Shown piece after piece: positions 22,465-30,782 of a stretch of DNA of 33,492 nt; within the stretch, counting starts at the first letter, position 1; every line of letters begins with the position of its first letter. The DNA is from a virus. Below the pieces are notes generated by a model that saw only the letters and a program-made list of their open reading frames with translations, searched no databases and was not told where the DNA came from. The stretch spans positions 1 to 33,492 of IMG/VR virus record IMGVR_UViG_3300042988_000379; one strand, 5' to 3'. The position numbers and the translations under genes are program-made.

Positions 22465-24096
22465 CTATACATTGTAAGGATTCTTATTACTCATTCCTGG
22501 CTTGTTCTGGCTGGCCTGTTCATTACCTTGCTCAACTTGTCCGTCCATTCCTAATTGTTGCTGTACCTGCATTTGCATGGCCATTTTTTCTGCGTCTTTC
22601 TGAATGTCCGAAACCGCTTCTTCATCCATTTCTTTCTCAAGTTCTTTAATTTCTTCATCATTCAGTCTTAATACATTCTGTTGGACCCACGATCGTGAAT
22701 AATATCTGCCGACGAAAGGATCAATCAATGACAACATGCCCAAACGATTCTGGACCAGTTCGGCATCTCGCATTTCGACAAAGTTGTTATCGCGAATAAA
22801 GTCATAAAATACATTTTCTTTAAATTCATCCCATTCATCGGTAGTACAAATTCCTTTCAGGACCAATTGAATTCGTAATAATTGATCGAATAGTTCTGTA
22901 AATTTATTTCGAAGTCTATCAATAAACTTAGCAAATTTAAGTTCATCTCTAGTAATTTCATTAGATCTACCCATACTAAAAGCGGATTCTGGATTTAATC
23001 TACCTACTGGCACATTTAATGCTTTATATAATTTCTGTTCAAAATAATTGATCATATCCATATTTTGAAAAGAATCGGCACCTTCTAGAGTAGTAATTTC
23101 TGTTGCTTTAGAATCAGCACGTCTTGGAATCCAATAATCTTCTAGCATTGATAAATGTTTACCAGAAGAAGTTACTTCACCAGTAGAATAATTGTAAACC
23201 AATTTATTACGATATTTCTGCATCATTTCATTGATATAATTTTCCGCTTTCTGTTTTGGTAGATTAGAAACGTCGATATAGAAAATTCTTCTAATTGGTG
23301 AACGTACAATTTTATTGATTAATGCTGCATCTTCAATCATTCTCAATTGATTTAGTGGTCTAATTGCATTGTGCAGATAACTGATTACAACATTTTTCTT
23401 GGCATCCATTAACCCAGATGTAACAAATACAATTGATTCTGGAGCAATCTTTAATCCAGTCAATGTTTGTGTCGATATAACATTATTATTCATTGATGTA
23501 ATACTTTTATCATTGTAAATATAATACTCTTCAACACCAATAATCATGTCTACACCAGTATTGGGATCTTTAGCTTTCTTAACTTCCCGAACTTTCTTTA
23601 TCTTCCTTGGATCAATATACCTTAACTCAACTATCCCATTATTTAATTCATTAGAATCAATAATTACATGAAAAAATAATCTCCCATCAACGTAAAATCT
23701 CCTAAATATATCTGCAGCCATGTTGTTGTAATTTAACAACTTCAATATTGTTTGAAATTCTTCTTCTATAACAGATTTGATTTTATCAGATATCTCTAAA
23801 TCATCCAATACCAAATCAATGTTCTTACCGTTATCATCGAAACTAATTGACTCATTAATAATATCATCAATGGCTGACATAATCTCCGGTTGTAATGCCA
23901 TCTCACGATATCGCGTAATTAACTCAGTCTCATTCTTCGCTAACCCATCTACATCTAATGTCGATGCGAAAAAATTAGTCCCACTTACCGTTATCGCACC
24001 ATCTTCATTCTGTGGCTCCACAAATGATGGTATAATCGGTTCCTCATGCTTCTTCCCAAACTTAATCCCAAATAATGAAAATTTTGATTCAGCCAT
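22465..24096 (-). CDS. 20: Portal vertex protein (gp20-like)
   Basis: 543 residues; T4 gp20 has 524. Family segments: MALQPEIMSAIDDIINESI near residue 70, LLNYNNMAADIFRRFYVDGR near 120, IDPRKIKKVREV, the stem region SPIRRIFYIDVSNLPKQKAE and SGKHLSMLEDYWIPRR, and LNVPVGRLNPESAF with FIDRLRNKF. It forms the dodecameric ring through which DNA is packaged and where the neck attaches, and it initiates prohead assembly. The C-terminus is Gln/Glu-rich. The late promoter is 22 bases upstream. Confidence 0.95.
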   Translation of the reverse strand: MAESKFSLFGIKFGKKHEEPIIPSFVEPQNEDGAITVSGTNFFASTLDVDGLAKNETELITRYREMALQPEIMSAIDDIINESISFDDNGKNIDLVLDDLEISDKIKSVIEEEFQTILKLLNYNNMAADIFRRFYVDGRLFFHVIIDSNELNNGIVELRYIDPRKIKKVREVKKAKDPNTGVDMIIGVEEYYIYNDKSITSMNNNVISTQTLTGLKIAPESIVFVTSGLMDAKKNVVISYLHNAIRPLNQLRMIEDAALINKIVRSPIRRIFYIDVSNLPKQKAENYINEMMQKYRNKLVYNYSTGEVTSSGKHLSMLEDYWIPRRADSKATEITTLEGADSFQNMDMINYFEQKLYKALNVPVGRLNPESAFSMGRSNEITRDELKFAKFIDRLRNKFTELFDQLLRIQLVLKGICTTDEWDEFKENVFYDFIRDNNFVEMRDAELVQNRLGMLSLIDPFVGRYYSRSWVQQNVLRLNDEEIKELEKEMDEEAVSDIQKDAEKMAMQMQVQQQLGMDGQVEQGNEQASQNKPGMSNKNPYNV

Positions 24097-24117
24097 AATT
24101 TTTATCCTAAATAAAAG

Positions 24118-24125
24118 TATTTATA
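24118..24125 (-). promoter_or_regulatory. Late promoter (TATAAATA) for gene 20
   Basis: The minus strand reads TATAAATA 22 bases before the gp20 ATG. It overlaps the TAA stop of the endonuclease gene, whose last codons are GTA TAA. Confidence 0.8.
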
Positions 24126-24795
24126 CAAGTGCTACAGAATACCCTCTGTAACTTTTAATATTCCCTCTAAATAATTTACGTAAACATTCCAAATTTAATC
24201 CAGACTCCTCTGAAAACACTATCATATTCTTAATCACAATCACATCATTCTCTGGTGTTAATAATCTATATTCCCGCTCTGGTCTTGGTACATAATCAGG
24301 AAAATTAATGTTTCTATATCCATTAGCATATTTTCTACCACCTTTGCATACCTGTAGAATAACTGTAAACGTTAATCCTTTTTCTCTACAAAATTTTCTC
24401 AGATTTTTAATAGTTATAATGTTCCCATCTGGATCAATTAACTGAAACTCCTTTTTAGCATTACCTTCTGAACCAAAAAATCCTTCTCCACCTAATGTCA
24501 TATTATATCCATTACAATCTTCAAAACCATAAAAACTTTTATGCTCAGTAATGAAATGTCTCTCCATCTCGCTTAACGTGTGATCTTTGTCTTTTGATTG
24601 ATATAGAACGTCAAATTGAAAATTTTCCCACCCATACTTCCTTATCGCACAGTAAAAATGAGAATAATAACCAGCGTATTTTGGGTTCACTGAATTATAT
24701 TTGTGCTTCTCTTTTCTATTTGGCCATTTCGAATCAAATCCAATGTAAACCTTATCATTAACTAAATTTGTTGCTTTGTAAATCGTGTAAATCAT
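24121..24795 (-). CDS. GIY-YIG homing endonuclease (Seg type)
   Basis: 224 residues from ATG 24795 (MIYTIYKATNLVNDKVYIGF). An in-frame ATG at 24807 lies inside TATGGAGGAAGAT, which is the ribosome site for 24795, so the later start is chosen. The N-terminal 100 residues are a canonical GIY-YIG domain with AIRKYGWENFQFDVLYQS and catalytic Glu in LSEMERHFI. Behind it are two NUMOD-like helix motifs (LRKFCREKGLTFTVILQV; MIVFSEESGLNLECLRKLF). It is a free-standing enzyme between genes 19 and 20, downstream of the gene 19 terminator. Confidence 0.88.
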   Translation of the reverse strand: MIYTIYKATNLVNDKVYIGFDSKWPNRKEKHKYNSVNPKYAGYYSHFYCAIRKYGWENFQFDVLYQSKDKDHTLSEMERHFITEHKSFYGFEDCNGYNMTLGGEGFFGSEGNAKKEFQLIDPDGNIITIKNLRKFCREKGLTFTVILQVCKGGRKYANGYRNINFPDYVPRPEREYRLLTPENDVIVIKNMIVFSEESGLNLECLRKLFRGNIKSYRGYSVALV

Positions 24796-24814
24796 ATCTT
24801 CCTCCATATAAAAT

Positions 24815-24835
24815 GGGGGCCATTTTCAGACCCCC
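24815..24835 (-). terminator. Rho-independent terminator after the tail tube gene
   Basis: GGGGG/CCCCC hairpin followed on the minus strand by ATTTTATATGG. It separates gene 19 from the endonuclease gene. Its stem and part of its loop match the terminator after gene 23. Confidence 0.75.
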
Positions 24836-24867
24836 GCGTTCAAGTGTATTTAGACACGATTTTTTTA

Positions 24868-25392
24868 TTAGGTCGTATTGATAGATGTCCAATACTGATA
24901 AGCAAATACCACTTGGTAAGTTTCGATTGTATCGTTTGCGCCCCATGATAAGCCGATGGGACCAACTTCTACTGGCCAAGCCATAACCATATTGTAAGTC
25001 GCGATTGGAAAACCGGCCTTACTATAGTGTATGACTGTAGCATCTTGCATATAAGTAATTGGTGGCAGAGCGGAAGGATTTCTGATATTTAATTGGTGAG
25101 AATTAAGTTTATCTGACCATCTTTCAAGTGCTGCTCTTGGGCCAACTGCATAATCTTCTTCGTCCATAATGACTTCTACTTGCCACGGATCGAATCTTCG
25201 ATTACCAGCAAGTTTAACTTCACGACCGAAATAATAAGTGGAAGCAACGCCCATGGTAGAAGAAGGAACAGAAGCGGCTTGACAACGTAATGTAAATAAT
25301 GCTCCAAGTTCTGGAAAAATGATATCAAACAAATTTGGCCGTGACCCATCTCCTATTAAAGCCCCAATAAATGGTTGTACTGCGAAAGGCAT
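24868..25392 (-). CDS. 19: Tail tube protein (gp19-like)
   Basis: 174 residues; T4 gp19 has 163. Opens MPFAVQPFIGALIGDGSRPN and contains PFDxQ-like tube features: LRCQAASVPSSTMGVASTYYFGREVKLAGNR and FDPWQVEVIMDEEDY, with a closing QVVFAYQYWTSI. It polymerises into hexamer rings forming the inner tail tube inside the sheath. The late promoter lies 40 bases upstream; a terminator follows. Strong family match. Confidence 0.95.
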   Translation of the reverse strand: MPFAVQPFIGALIGDGSRPNLFDIIFPELGALFTLRCQAASVPSSTMGVASTYYFGREVKLAGNRRFDPWQVEVIMDEEDYAVGPRAALERWSDKLNSHQLNIRNPSALPPITYMQDATVIHYSKAGFPIATYNMVMAWPVEVGPIGLSWGANDTIETYQVVFAYQYWTSINTT

Positions 25393-25430
25393 AGTATTTA
25401 CTCCTTTGTAAATTAGAAAAATCTCTATTA

Positions 25431-26255
25431 TTATTTATAATTTCTGTAACCTTTAGAAGATTTTATTTTACCAGAAAGTAACATAGAAATATTAGATTCA
25501 TCTAATCCAAATATATAACAAAAATTTCGAATTGAATTAAATGTAACAACTTCGCCCTTTGGATTAATCAGTTTATATGTTCTAGCATTTCTGGGGGTGT
25601 AATCTGGATCATATTTATAGCCTTTATAAGATTTTTTCTTTTTAGCAACGACTTTTTGAAAATCTGGCTCTGATAAATTATGTTCTCTAGCAAACTGACC
25701 CATATTAGTGAATTCTATTCTATTATTATCTTTATCGTATACAACATATACTCTATTTCCTGGTTGAATATAATCTGGGAATTTAACATTTCGATAGCCT
25801 TTATGGGATATTCTTTTACCGACTAATACATTTTTCATAGTATCATATCTTAGGTCATTAATAGCACAGAATTCTAATAAATTATGCCCAGAGATATAAT
25901 TACCATTTGGGTCAATAAATTCATAAAATTTTATGGATAAGAATGAGTGGGTATCGCCGCCTAGTGTCATATTATAACCATTAGATTTTTTATTTCCGAT
26001 ATAGGTATTATATTCTTGAATAAAGTGTTTTTCCATTTCTTTAATATGGGATAATGAATAGGATTGATAGATTATTTCATGTTTAAAATTTTCCCAGCCA
26101 TGTTTTCTGATTGCCCGGTACAGAATGAAATCTTTTTTCTTGGAGTCTTCTTTATGTTTTCCAAATCTATATTTGATGTTTTTTGTGTAACCGATATAGA
26201 GTTTATTGTTGACTAAATTTGTGATTTTGTAGATGGAATAAATAATTGTTGACAT
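25431..26255 (-). CDS. GIY-YIG homing endonuclease (Seg type)
   Basis: 274 residues if started at MSTIIYSIYKITNLVNNKLY (ATG 26255); an in-frame ATG at 26276 adds seven residues but lies beyond the AGGATAC ribosome site. The GIY-YIG domain has KLYIGYTKNIKYRF, AIRKHGWENFKHEI and Glu in IKEMEKHFI. Three NUMOD-like repeats follow (LLEFCAINDLRYDTMKNVL; MGQFAREHNLSEPDFQKVV; IRNFCYIFGLDESNISMLL). It is related to the gene at 24121 (shared GYNMTLGG and repeat style). The start codon overlaps the -35 of the opposing early promoter; the final codons TAT AAA TAA form the late promoter of gene 19. Confidence 0.88.
   Translation of the reverse strand: MSTIIYSIYKITNLVNNKLYIGYTKNIKYRFGKHKEDSKKKDFILYRAIRKHGWENFKHEIIYQSYSLSHIKEMEKHFIQEYNTYIGNKKSNGYNMTLGGDTHSFLSIKFYEFIDPNGNYISGHNLLEFCAINDLRYDTMKNVLVGKRISHKGYRNVKFPDYIQPGNRVYVVYDKDNNRIEFTNMGQFAREHNLSEPDFQKVVAKKKKSYKGYKYDPDYTPRNARTYKLINPKGEVVTFNSIRNFCYIFGLDESNISMLLSGKIKSSKGYRNYK
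25432..25439 (-). promoter_or_regulatory. Late promoter (TATAAATA) for gene 19
   Basis: The minus strand reads TATAAATA 40 bases before the gp19 ATG. It is embedded in the last two codons and stop of the endonuclease gene. Confidence 0.8.
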
Positions 26256-26277
26256 GTTCGGTATCCTATGGTACAAT
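26249..26277 (+). promoter_or_regulatory. Sigma70-type early promoter for the two EDxHD endonuclease genes
   Basis: TTGACA, exactly 17 bases, then TACAAT, again with TGG directly before the -10, as in the promoter at 3057. It lies 30 bases before ATG 26307. The -35 overlaps the start codon of the divergent GIY-YIG gene. Confidence 0.8.
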
Positions 26278-26287
26278 GGTCATACAT

Positions 26288-26296
26288 TTATTTAGT
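26288..26296 (-). promoter_or_regulatory. Possible variant late promoter (ACTAAATAA)
   Basis: The minus strand reads ACTAAATAA 33 bases before ATG 26255, which has no TATAAATA. The same nine bases lie 43 bases before the sheath ATG. A degenerate late element is possible but unproven. Confidence 0.3.
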
Positions 26297-26306
26297 TGGA
26301 GTCATC

Positions 26307-27212
26307 ATGAAAAATTTAGAAGTTCTGACTGATTTTCTTATTGAAAATGGAATTTCGTTTCAAGAGAATTATGAGATATCAGATATTAGGGTTGACATTT
26401 ACATTGAGAAATTCAAGGTTGCTGTTGATTTACATTTACTTAAAGACATTTCATTTGGCAAGGAAAACAGAGAATTAGAGAACAGGAATCTATTATTAAA
26501 CAGGATGAAAACTTGTGTAGAGAAGGATATTAAGTTATATCAAATATATGAATCAGAATGGCAAGATCTTAGAAGAAAGGACATTTGGAAATCGATGATT
26601 TCATCCAAATTGGAAGTGAACAGAAGAATTTTTGCACGTAAATGTTCAGTCAGAGAATTAAATGTAAATGAATCCTCTACATTTCTAAATGATAATCATA
26701 TGCAAGGAACAGTTCCATCTACAATTAAACTTGGTCTTATTTATGAAGATGAATTAGTCGCGTGTTTTACTGCTGGATATTCCCGTTTCAATAAAAATTA
26801 TGATTGGGAAATTCTACGATATTGTAATAAGAAATTTACTAATGTGGTCGGTGGATTTTCGAAATTATTGAAATACTTCACCCGTAATTATGGTGGATCA
26901 ATGATTTCTTATGCCAATAAAAGATGGTCAGATGGATCACTCTATGAAAAAGTCGGATTTAATCTACTAGAAGACGCTTCCCCAAATTACTACTATTTCG
27001 TCCCAGGTACCTTTGTTCTGAAATCAAGAAATCAATACCAAAAACATAAATTACATAAGAAACTGGAAATATTCGACCCAGATAAAACTGAAGTCGATAA
27101 CTGCTTTAATAATGGATTATATCGCGTCTGGGATGTCGGTAATAAAGTTTATTATATTAAAGGCTCACCAAAAATAATTACTAAACCCGTAACAATTGAT
27201 GATTTTATATGA
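26307..27212 (+). CDS. EDxHD (Vsr-like) homing endonuclease, short form
   Basis: 301 residues from ATG 26307, chosen over an in-frame ATG at 26268 that lies inside the promoter; TTGGAGTC precedes 26307. The Vsr-like core is RVDIYIEKFKVAVDLHLL, then CVEKDIKLYQIYESEW. The C-terminal half has the GNAT-like companion domain: SSTFLNDNHMQG, LGLIYEDELVACFTAGYSRF, VVGGFSKLLKYF, SYANKRWSDGSLYEKVGF, ending YRVWDVGNKVYYI. Unlike the other two EDxHD genes, there is no N-terminal zinc finger, and the usual IEF/IEY Glu is Asp (VDLH). Early expression; shares ATGA with the next gene. Confidence 0.8.
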   Translation: MKNLEVLTDFLIENGISFQENYEISDIRVDIYIEKFKVAVDLHLLKDISFGKENRELENRNLLLNRMKTCVEKDIKLYQIYESEWQDLRRKDIWKSMISSKLEVNRRIFARKCSVRELNVNESSTFLNDNHMQGTVPSTIKLGLIYEDELVACFTAGYSRFNKNYDWEILRYCNKKFTNVVGGFSKLLKYFTRNYGGSMISYANKRWSDGSLYEKVGFNLLEDASPNYYYFVPGTFVLKSRNQYQKHKLHKKLEIFDPDKTEVDNCFNNGLYRVWDVGNKVYYIKGSPKIITKPVTIDDFI

Positions 27213-28795
27213 TAGATATAGATAAACTTTTCGCTAAAGATGGTAGCACAAATAAAAGATTGTTGAACTCTCTTTCAGATTCTGAAAGAGACGAAATAAT
27301 TGCAGCAACATCATTTCTTCAAGGTAATCCTAAATTATCTTGGAGATTGAAAGCAATTAAATTGGGAATAACAGAACATAAAAAATGTGTTTGTGGTAAA
27401 TATCAAAAATATTCGCCAATAAAAGGAATAATGTTTTCCAATTATTGTAGCATTTCTTGTGCTAAGAACAATATTAAAAATAATGCTGGAGAAAAACAAA
27501 AGATTACTAAACGGAACAAAAAGGAAAAATATTTTCAAAACGTTGAAAGTGGGGAAATATTACCAAAAGAAATAGTAACAGAATTTTTGTTGGAAAATTT
27601 AGACAAATTCAAAAATGGTGGATCTCAAGGAACATCGGTTTTATATGAAAACCCCAGTATAACAAAAACAATTATACATTATACCAAAGACCATGATAAA
27701 TTTAATGCAAGAATATATGAATTTTTATATGGAATGCCTGGGTGTGAAATTTGTGGAACCGAAACCTATTTTCTATCTTTAGAAAAGGGATTTTGTAGAT
27801 ATTGTGAAAAACACGCAAAAGAAATTGCCTCTGTTTCAAAAGGTGTTAACAGTGTTAACAAGGCACTAGAAAAACTGAACACATTTGAAAATTTTAACGA
27901 ATATGAAATATTATCAATTCCAACTAAAATAAATGATGCATTTCAGTTAAAGCATATTCCGTGTCAGCATGTGTTTGATTTAAATCTCAAAAATGGTCGA
28001 ACAGAACGTTATATTTTAAAATGCCCATGTTGTGAAAATCCAACAGTTTCAAAACCGGAAATAGAAATACATAACATATTGAAATCTCACAATATATCAT
28101 TTATACCACAATATCGAATAAACAACAAAAGAATTGATATAGTTATACCAGAATTCAATTTGGCAATTGAATATCATGGGATGATGGACCATTCATATGG
28201 AGTATCTAAATATACTAGATACAATACGGTATCATCAGAAACCCCAAATTTTCACCTGGATCGTTTTGATATTTGTAAAGATATTAACTTAAAACTATTC
28301 CAGATATTTGAGTACGAATGGCTTAATATAATAAAACATAAAATCTGGCTATCAATTATATCTAAATCTATTAATGTAACAAACATAATATCTGGTGATG
28401 AGTGCGAAAAGAAAATTATATCTAAAGATATTGCTAAAAATTTCATGAATAATAACCATTTAGAAGGATACTTTAATTCCAATATTCACCTTGGTCTATA
28501 TTATAGTGACACATTAGTTGCATGTTTAATATCAAACGAAAATATCAGATATTGTGAACATATGGAATATGTAGTTACAAACGGATTTGAGATTTTATCT
28601 CAAAATGTAACCGGAATAATACTCGATAACAAAAGATTTTTAAGTTACAATTTATCTGGAGAAGATGTTCCACCAAAACCATTCAAATTTGCAAAAAATA
28701 AAATGAAAATAACTGAATGTGATATCATTGAAAATTTATATCAAGTAGAATATAGAAGATTTTGGGACGCGGGATATATTAAATTCGTGATATAA
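27209..28795 (+). CDS. EDxHD (Vsr-like) homing endonuclease, long form
   Basis: 528 residues, starting in the ATGA overlap with the previous endonuclease gene. The N-terminus has a treble-clef finger (CVCGKYQKY...YCSISCAK), a second Cys set at about 180-205 (CEICGTET...FCRYCEKH), and another near 270 (KCPCCENP). The nuclease core near residue 310 is RIDIVIPEFNLAIEYHGMMD, then FDICKDINLKLFQIFEYEW. The GNAT-like C-terminus has NFMNNNHLEGYF and ends RRFWDAGYIKFVI. It is similar in layout to the gene at 8351. Two nuclease genes in one early operon between genes 18 and 19 suggest serial insertion. Confidence 0.82.
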   Translation: MIDIDKLFAKDGSTNKRLLNSLSDSERDEIIAATSFLQGNPKLSWRLKAIKLGITEHKKCVCGKYQKYSPIKGIMFSNYCSISCAKNNIKNNAGEKQKITKRNKKEKYFQNVESGEILPKEIVTEFLLENLDKFKNGGSQGTSVLYENPSITKTIIHYTKDHDKFNARIYEFLYGMPGCEICGTETYFLSLEKGFCRYCEKHAKEIASVSKGVNSVNKALEKLNTFENFNEYEILSIPTKINDAFQLKHIPCQHVFDLNLKNGRTERYILKCPCCENPTVSKPEIEIHNILKSHNISFIPQYRINNKRIDIVIPEFNLAIEYHGMMDHSYGVSKYTRYNTVSSETPNFHLDRFDICKDINLKLFQIFEYEWLNIIKHKIWLSIISKSINVTNIISGDECEKKIISKDIAKNFMNNNHLEGYFNSNIHLGLYYSDTLVACLISNENIRYCEHMEYVVTNGFEILSQNVTGIILDNKRFLSYNLSGEDVPPKPFKFAKNKMKITECDIIENLYQVEYRRFWDAGYIKFVI

Positions 28796-28823
28796 ACAAT
28801 TTTTGATCACATACAAAAATAAA

Positions 28824-28849
28824 GGGTTGTGAGATTTCTCCCACAACCC
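28824..28849. terminator. Terminator between convergent genes
   Basis: GGGTTGTG and CACAACCC form a perfect 8-bp stem. On the minus strand it is followed by TTTATTTTTG, so it serves the sheath gene well; on the plus strand the T-run is poor, giving weaker stopping for the endonuclease operon. Confidence 0.75.
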
Positions 28850-28875
28850 TCATCAAACTAAATTTTCACAAATTT

Positions 28876-30663
28876 TTATGATGCGCCAGTTAAGGTCTTG
28901 TAAACATATGTGAAGTCAACTCCGGTCCTAGTGATCACGAAGTTCAATTCAATGAAATTGATTGACTTCGTGGGTTGTAGGAGAACGTGGGCAACAAATG
29001 CATTTCGGTCAATAATATCTGGAGTATTGTTGGTCTCATCGCAGATTACTTTATACGAGTAGAGGCCACGACGGGATTGGACGGTACGGAGGTATGGTTC
29101 TACCATTGATACGAAAGAAGACCTAGTGAACTGGTCATTAAATTCGAACAATTGATATTTTGCTGCTCTTGAGATAGCTTTTTCCAGTACGATGAGTAGT
29201 CTACGGACATTTATGCGGTCTAGGGCACTAGGTTTAGCTTGGAGAGTTTTATCGCCGAACAGGACAGTACCTTCGCCGGTAAATTGTACAATTGAATTCA
29301 CGCCATTTTTATATAGTTGGTCGCGGTAGGTTAGGGACGGATTCCATGCTAGTTTAGTAACATTTTTGATATGACCGCGATTAAAACCTGCTGGAGAGTA
29401 CCAAGGTTCGGCAACGTAGTCTGTGTATGCACATAGGCCAGCGACATCGGCATTACAAGGAACCCAGCGATATACATTATTGTATTGGTCGAACTGATAT
29501 TTCCAGTTGCAGTCTACAACGATGTAAGATGAACTTCTATTTAATTGGTATAAGAAAGAAGTTGGTCCTGTAACGATATTTGTTGCTTCTGAGCCTGACT
29601 GGAAGACTACATCTGAGTAACGTGGTGATAAGAATAACATTGTGTCACGTCTTGCTACAGTTGGGGATTCAGAAGATGAGCCAGAGATAACGTTATCGAT
29701 AACATATTGAGGGATAGTCATTGACAGGTCAGCGGAGGCACCAACGAAAGCTAGTGAGATTTCATATTTATCTTTGTCATTGAATATCGCCCAGTTTTGG
29801 TTAATATTAGAAGCTGGTGGGATTGCACCATCAGCACCACCGGTTAGAGTAACAGTTTGGTTAGTTGCTGGTTGGTGATAAGCGGTTGTATCTGAACAGA
29901 GTTGACCCCAAGTTCCGATCGCATTACCATAATCTACTGGATCGAAAGCATATACAAAGTTTGATTTTTGTCGAATGACTTCTTTATAGTAATTTGATTG
30001 ACCGTTCATATCTTGTGCATCGATAGCTTTTGACACGAAAGGATATTTTTCGATAACGGTATTAGCGGTACCTGAGAATTTACCAGTGGTATCAACTACT
30101 ACGATGTGCATTTCATCATTTGATAATTTACCTGACCGAGTTTGGACAAATTCAGAAGTTGATGGTGCATTATCGAAATAATTTTTATATGCCCAAGATG
30201 AGAAAGTCATGGTATTAGCACAAACAGAAACGGTTAAACTATTTCCAAGTTGACCTGGGAATTTAGCAACGAAAGAACCATATCTATTAGCATTATTAGC
30301 TTGTGCATAAGTATAATCAAATACATCTTCATTCTTAATCAAAATTTGATTACCAGAATTAGCTACTGCATTATTAGCATTAGCAGAAACAGTTCTTACT
30401 ACATAAAGACTTGCAGAATATGATAAGAAATTAGCACATGAGAAAAAGCTTGTTCCAATAAATGAATCTCTTGTTAATCCGGTTGGAACTCCGAAGGTTC
30501 GAACTAATGTGTCTTCATTGTCAAGTAACATGGCTTTGTCTGATGGACCCCATGAGAATTGGCCCACATAGGCCCCGACTGATGAAGATACGGAGGGTAT
30601 AATGCCTGATAAGTCGATTTCTCGGACTAGTACACCAGGACTTAGTAGACTTAGGACTCCCAT
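28876..30663 (-). CDS. 18: Contractile tail sheath protein (gp18-like)
   Basis: 595 residues; T4 gp18 has 659. The N-terminus MGVLSLLSPGVLVREIDLSG and SSVGAYVGQFSWGPSDKAML are typical. The C-terminal domain has RGHIKNVTKLAWNPSLTYRD, VLFGDKTLQAKPSALDRINV with RRLLIVLEKAI, and NFVITRTGVDFTYVYKT. The middle (about 80-420) is the variable surface insertion region. It assembles around the gp19 tube and contracts on infection. TAGGAGAAAATT precedes the ATG. It is transcribed away from gene 17. No TATAAATA is seen in front, only ACTAAATAA at 30706-30714. Confidence 0.95.
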   Translation of the reverse strand: MGVLSLLSPGVLVREIDLSGIIPSVSSSVGAYVGQFSWGPSDKAMLLDNEDTLVRTFGVPTGLTRDSFIGTSFFSCANFLSYSASLYVVRTVSANANNAVANSGNQILIKNEDVFDYTYAQANNANRYGSFVAKFPGQLGNSLTVSVCANTMTFSSWAYKNYFDNAPSTSEFVQTRSGKLSNDEMHIVVVDTTGKFSGTANTVIEKYPFVSKAIDAQDMNGQSNYYKEVIRQKSNFVYAFDPVDYGNAIGTWGQLCSDTTAYHQPATNQTVTLTGGADGAIPPASNINQNWAIFNDKDKYEISLAFVGASADLSMTIPQYVIDNVISGSSSESPTVARRDTMLFLSPRYSDVVFQSGSEATNIVTGPTSFLYQLNRSSSYIVVDCNWKYQFDQYNNVYRWVPCNADVAGLCAYTDYVAEPWYSPAGFNRGHIKNVTKLAWNPSLTYRDQLYKNGVNSIVQFTGEGTVLFGDKTLQAKPSALDRINVRRLLIVLEKAISRAAKYQLFEFNDQFTRSSFVSMVEPYLRTVQSRRGLYSYKVICDETNNTPDIIDRNAFVAHVLLQPTKSINFIELNFVITRTGVDFTYVYKTLTGAS

Positions 30664-30705
30664 AATTTTCTCCTATATTGTTAATGAAAAGGGTTCTTCA
30701 TATAA

Positions 30706-30714
30706 TTATTTAGT
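30706..30714 (-). promoter_or_regulatory. Possible variant late promoter (ACTAAATAA) for gene 18
   Basis: The minus strand reads ACTAAATAA 43 bases before the sheath ATG, a spacing within the 22-45 bases seen for the clear late promoters. It differs from TATAAATA at the first two bases. Confidence 0.35.
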
Positions 30715-30747
30715 AAATTCGAGATTTTTAGGAAGAACTTTTTTGTG

Positions 30748-30755
30748 TATAAATA
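30748..30755 (+). promoter_or_regulatory. Late promoter (TATAAATA) for the endonuclease gene and gene 17
   Basis: TATAAATA lies 28 bases before ATG 30783, with AGAGGAT as ribosome site. No further late element is seen before gene 17, so both genes probably use it. Confidence 0.8.
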
Positions 30756-30782
30756 CTTTTATATGGCTTTATAGAGGATCAC

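Noticed and set aside
22067-22477. 136-codon plus-strand ORF
   Set aside because: Antisense to the zinc-module endonuclease; its apparent repeats are reflections of the repeated zinc modules.
23777-24151. 124-codon plus-strand ORF
   Set aside because: Antisense to the conserved N-terminus of the portal gene.
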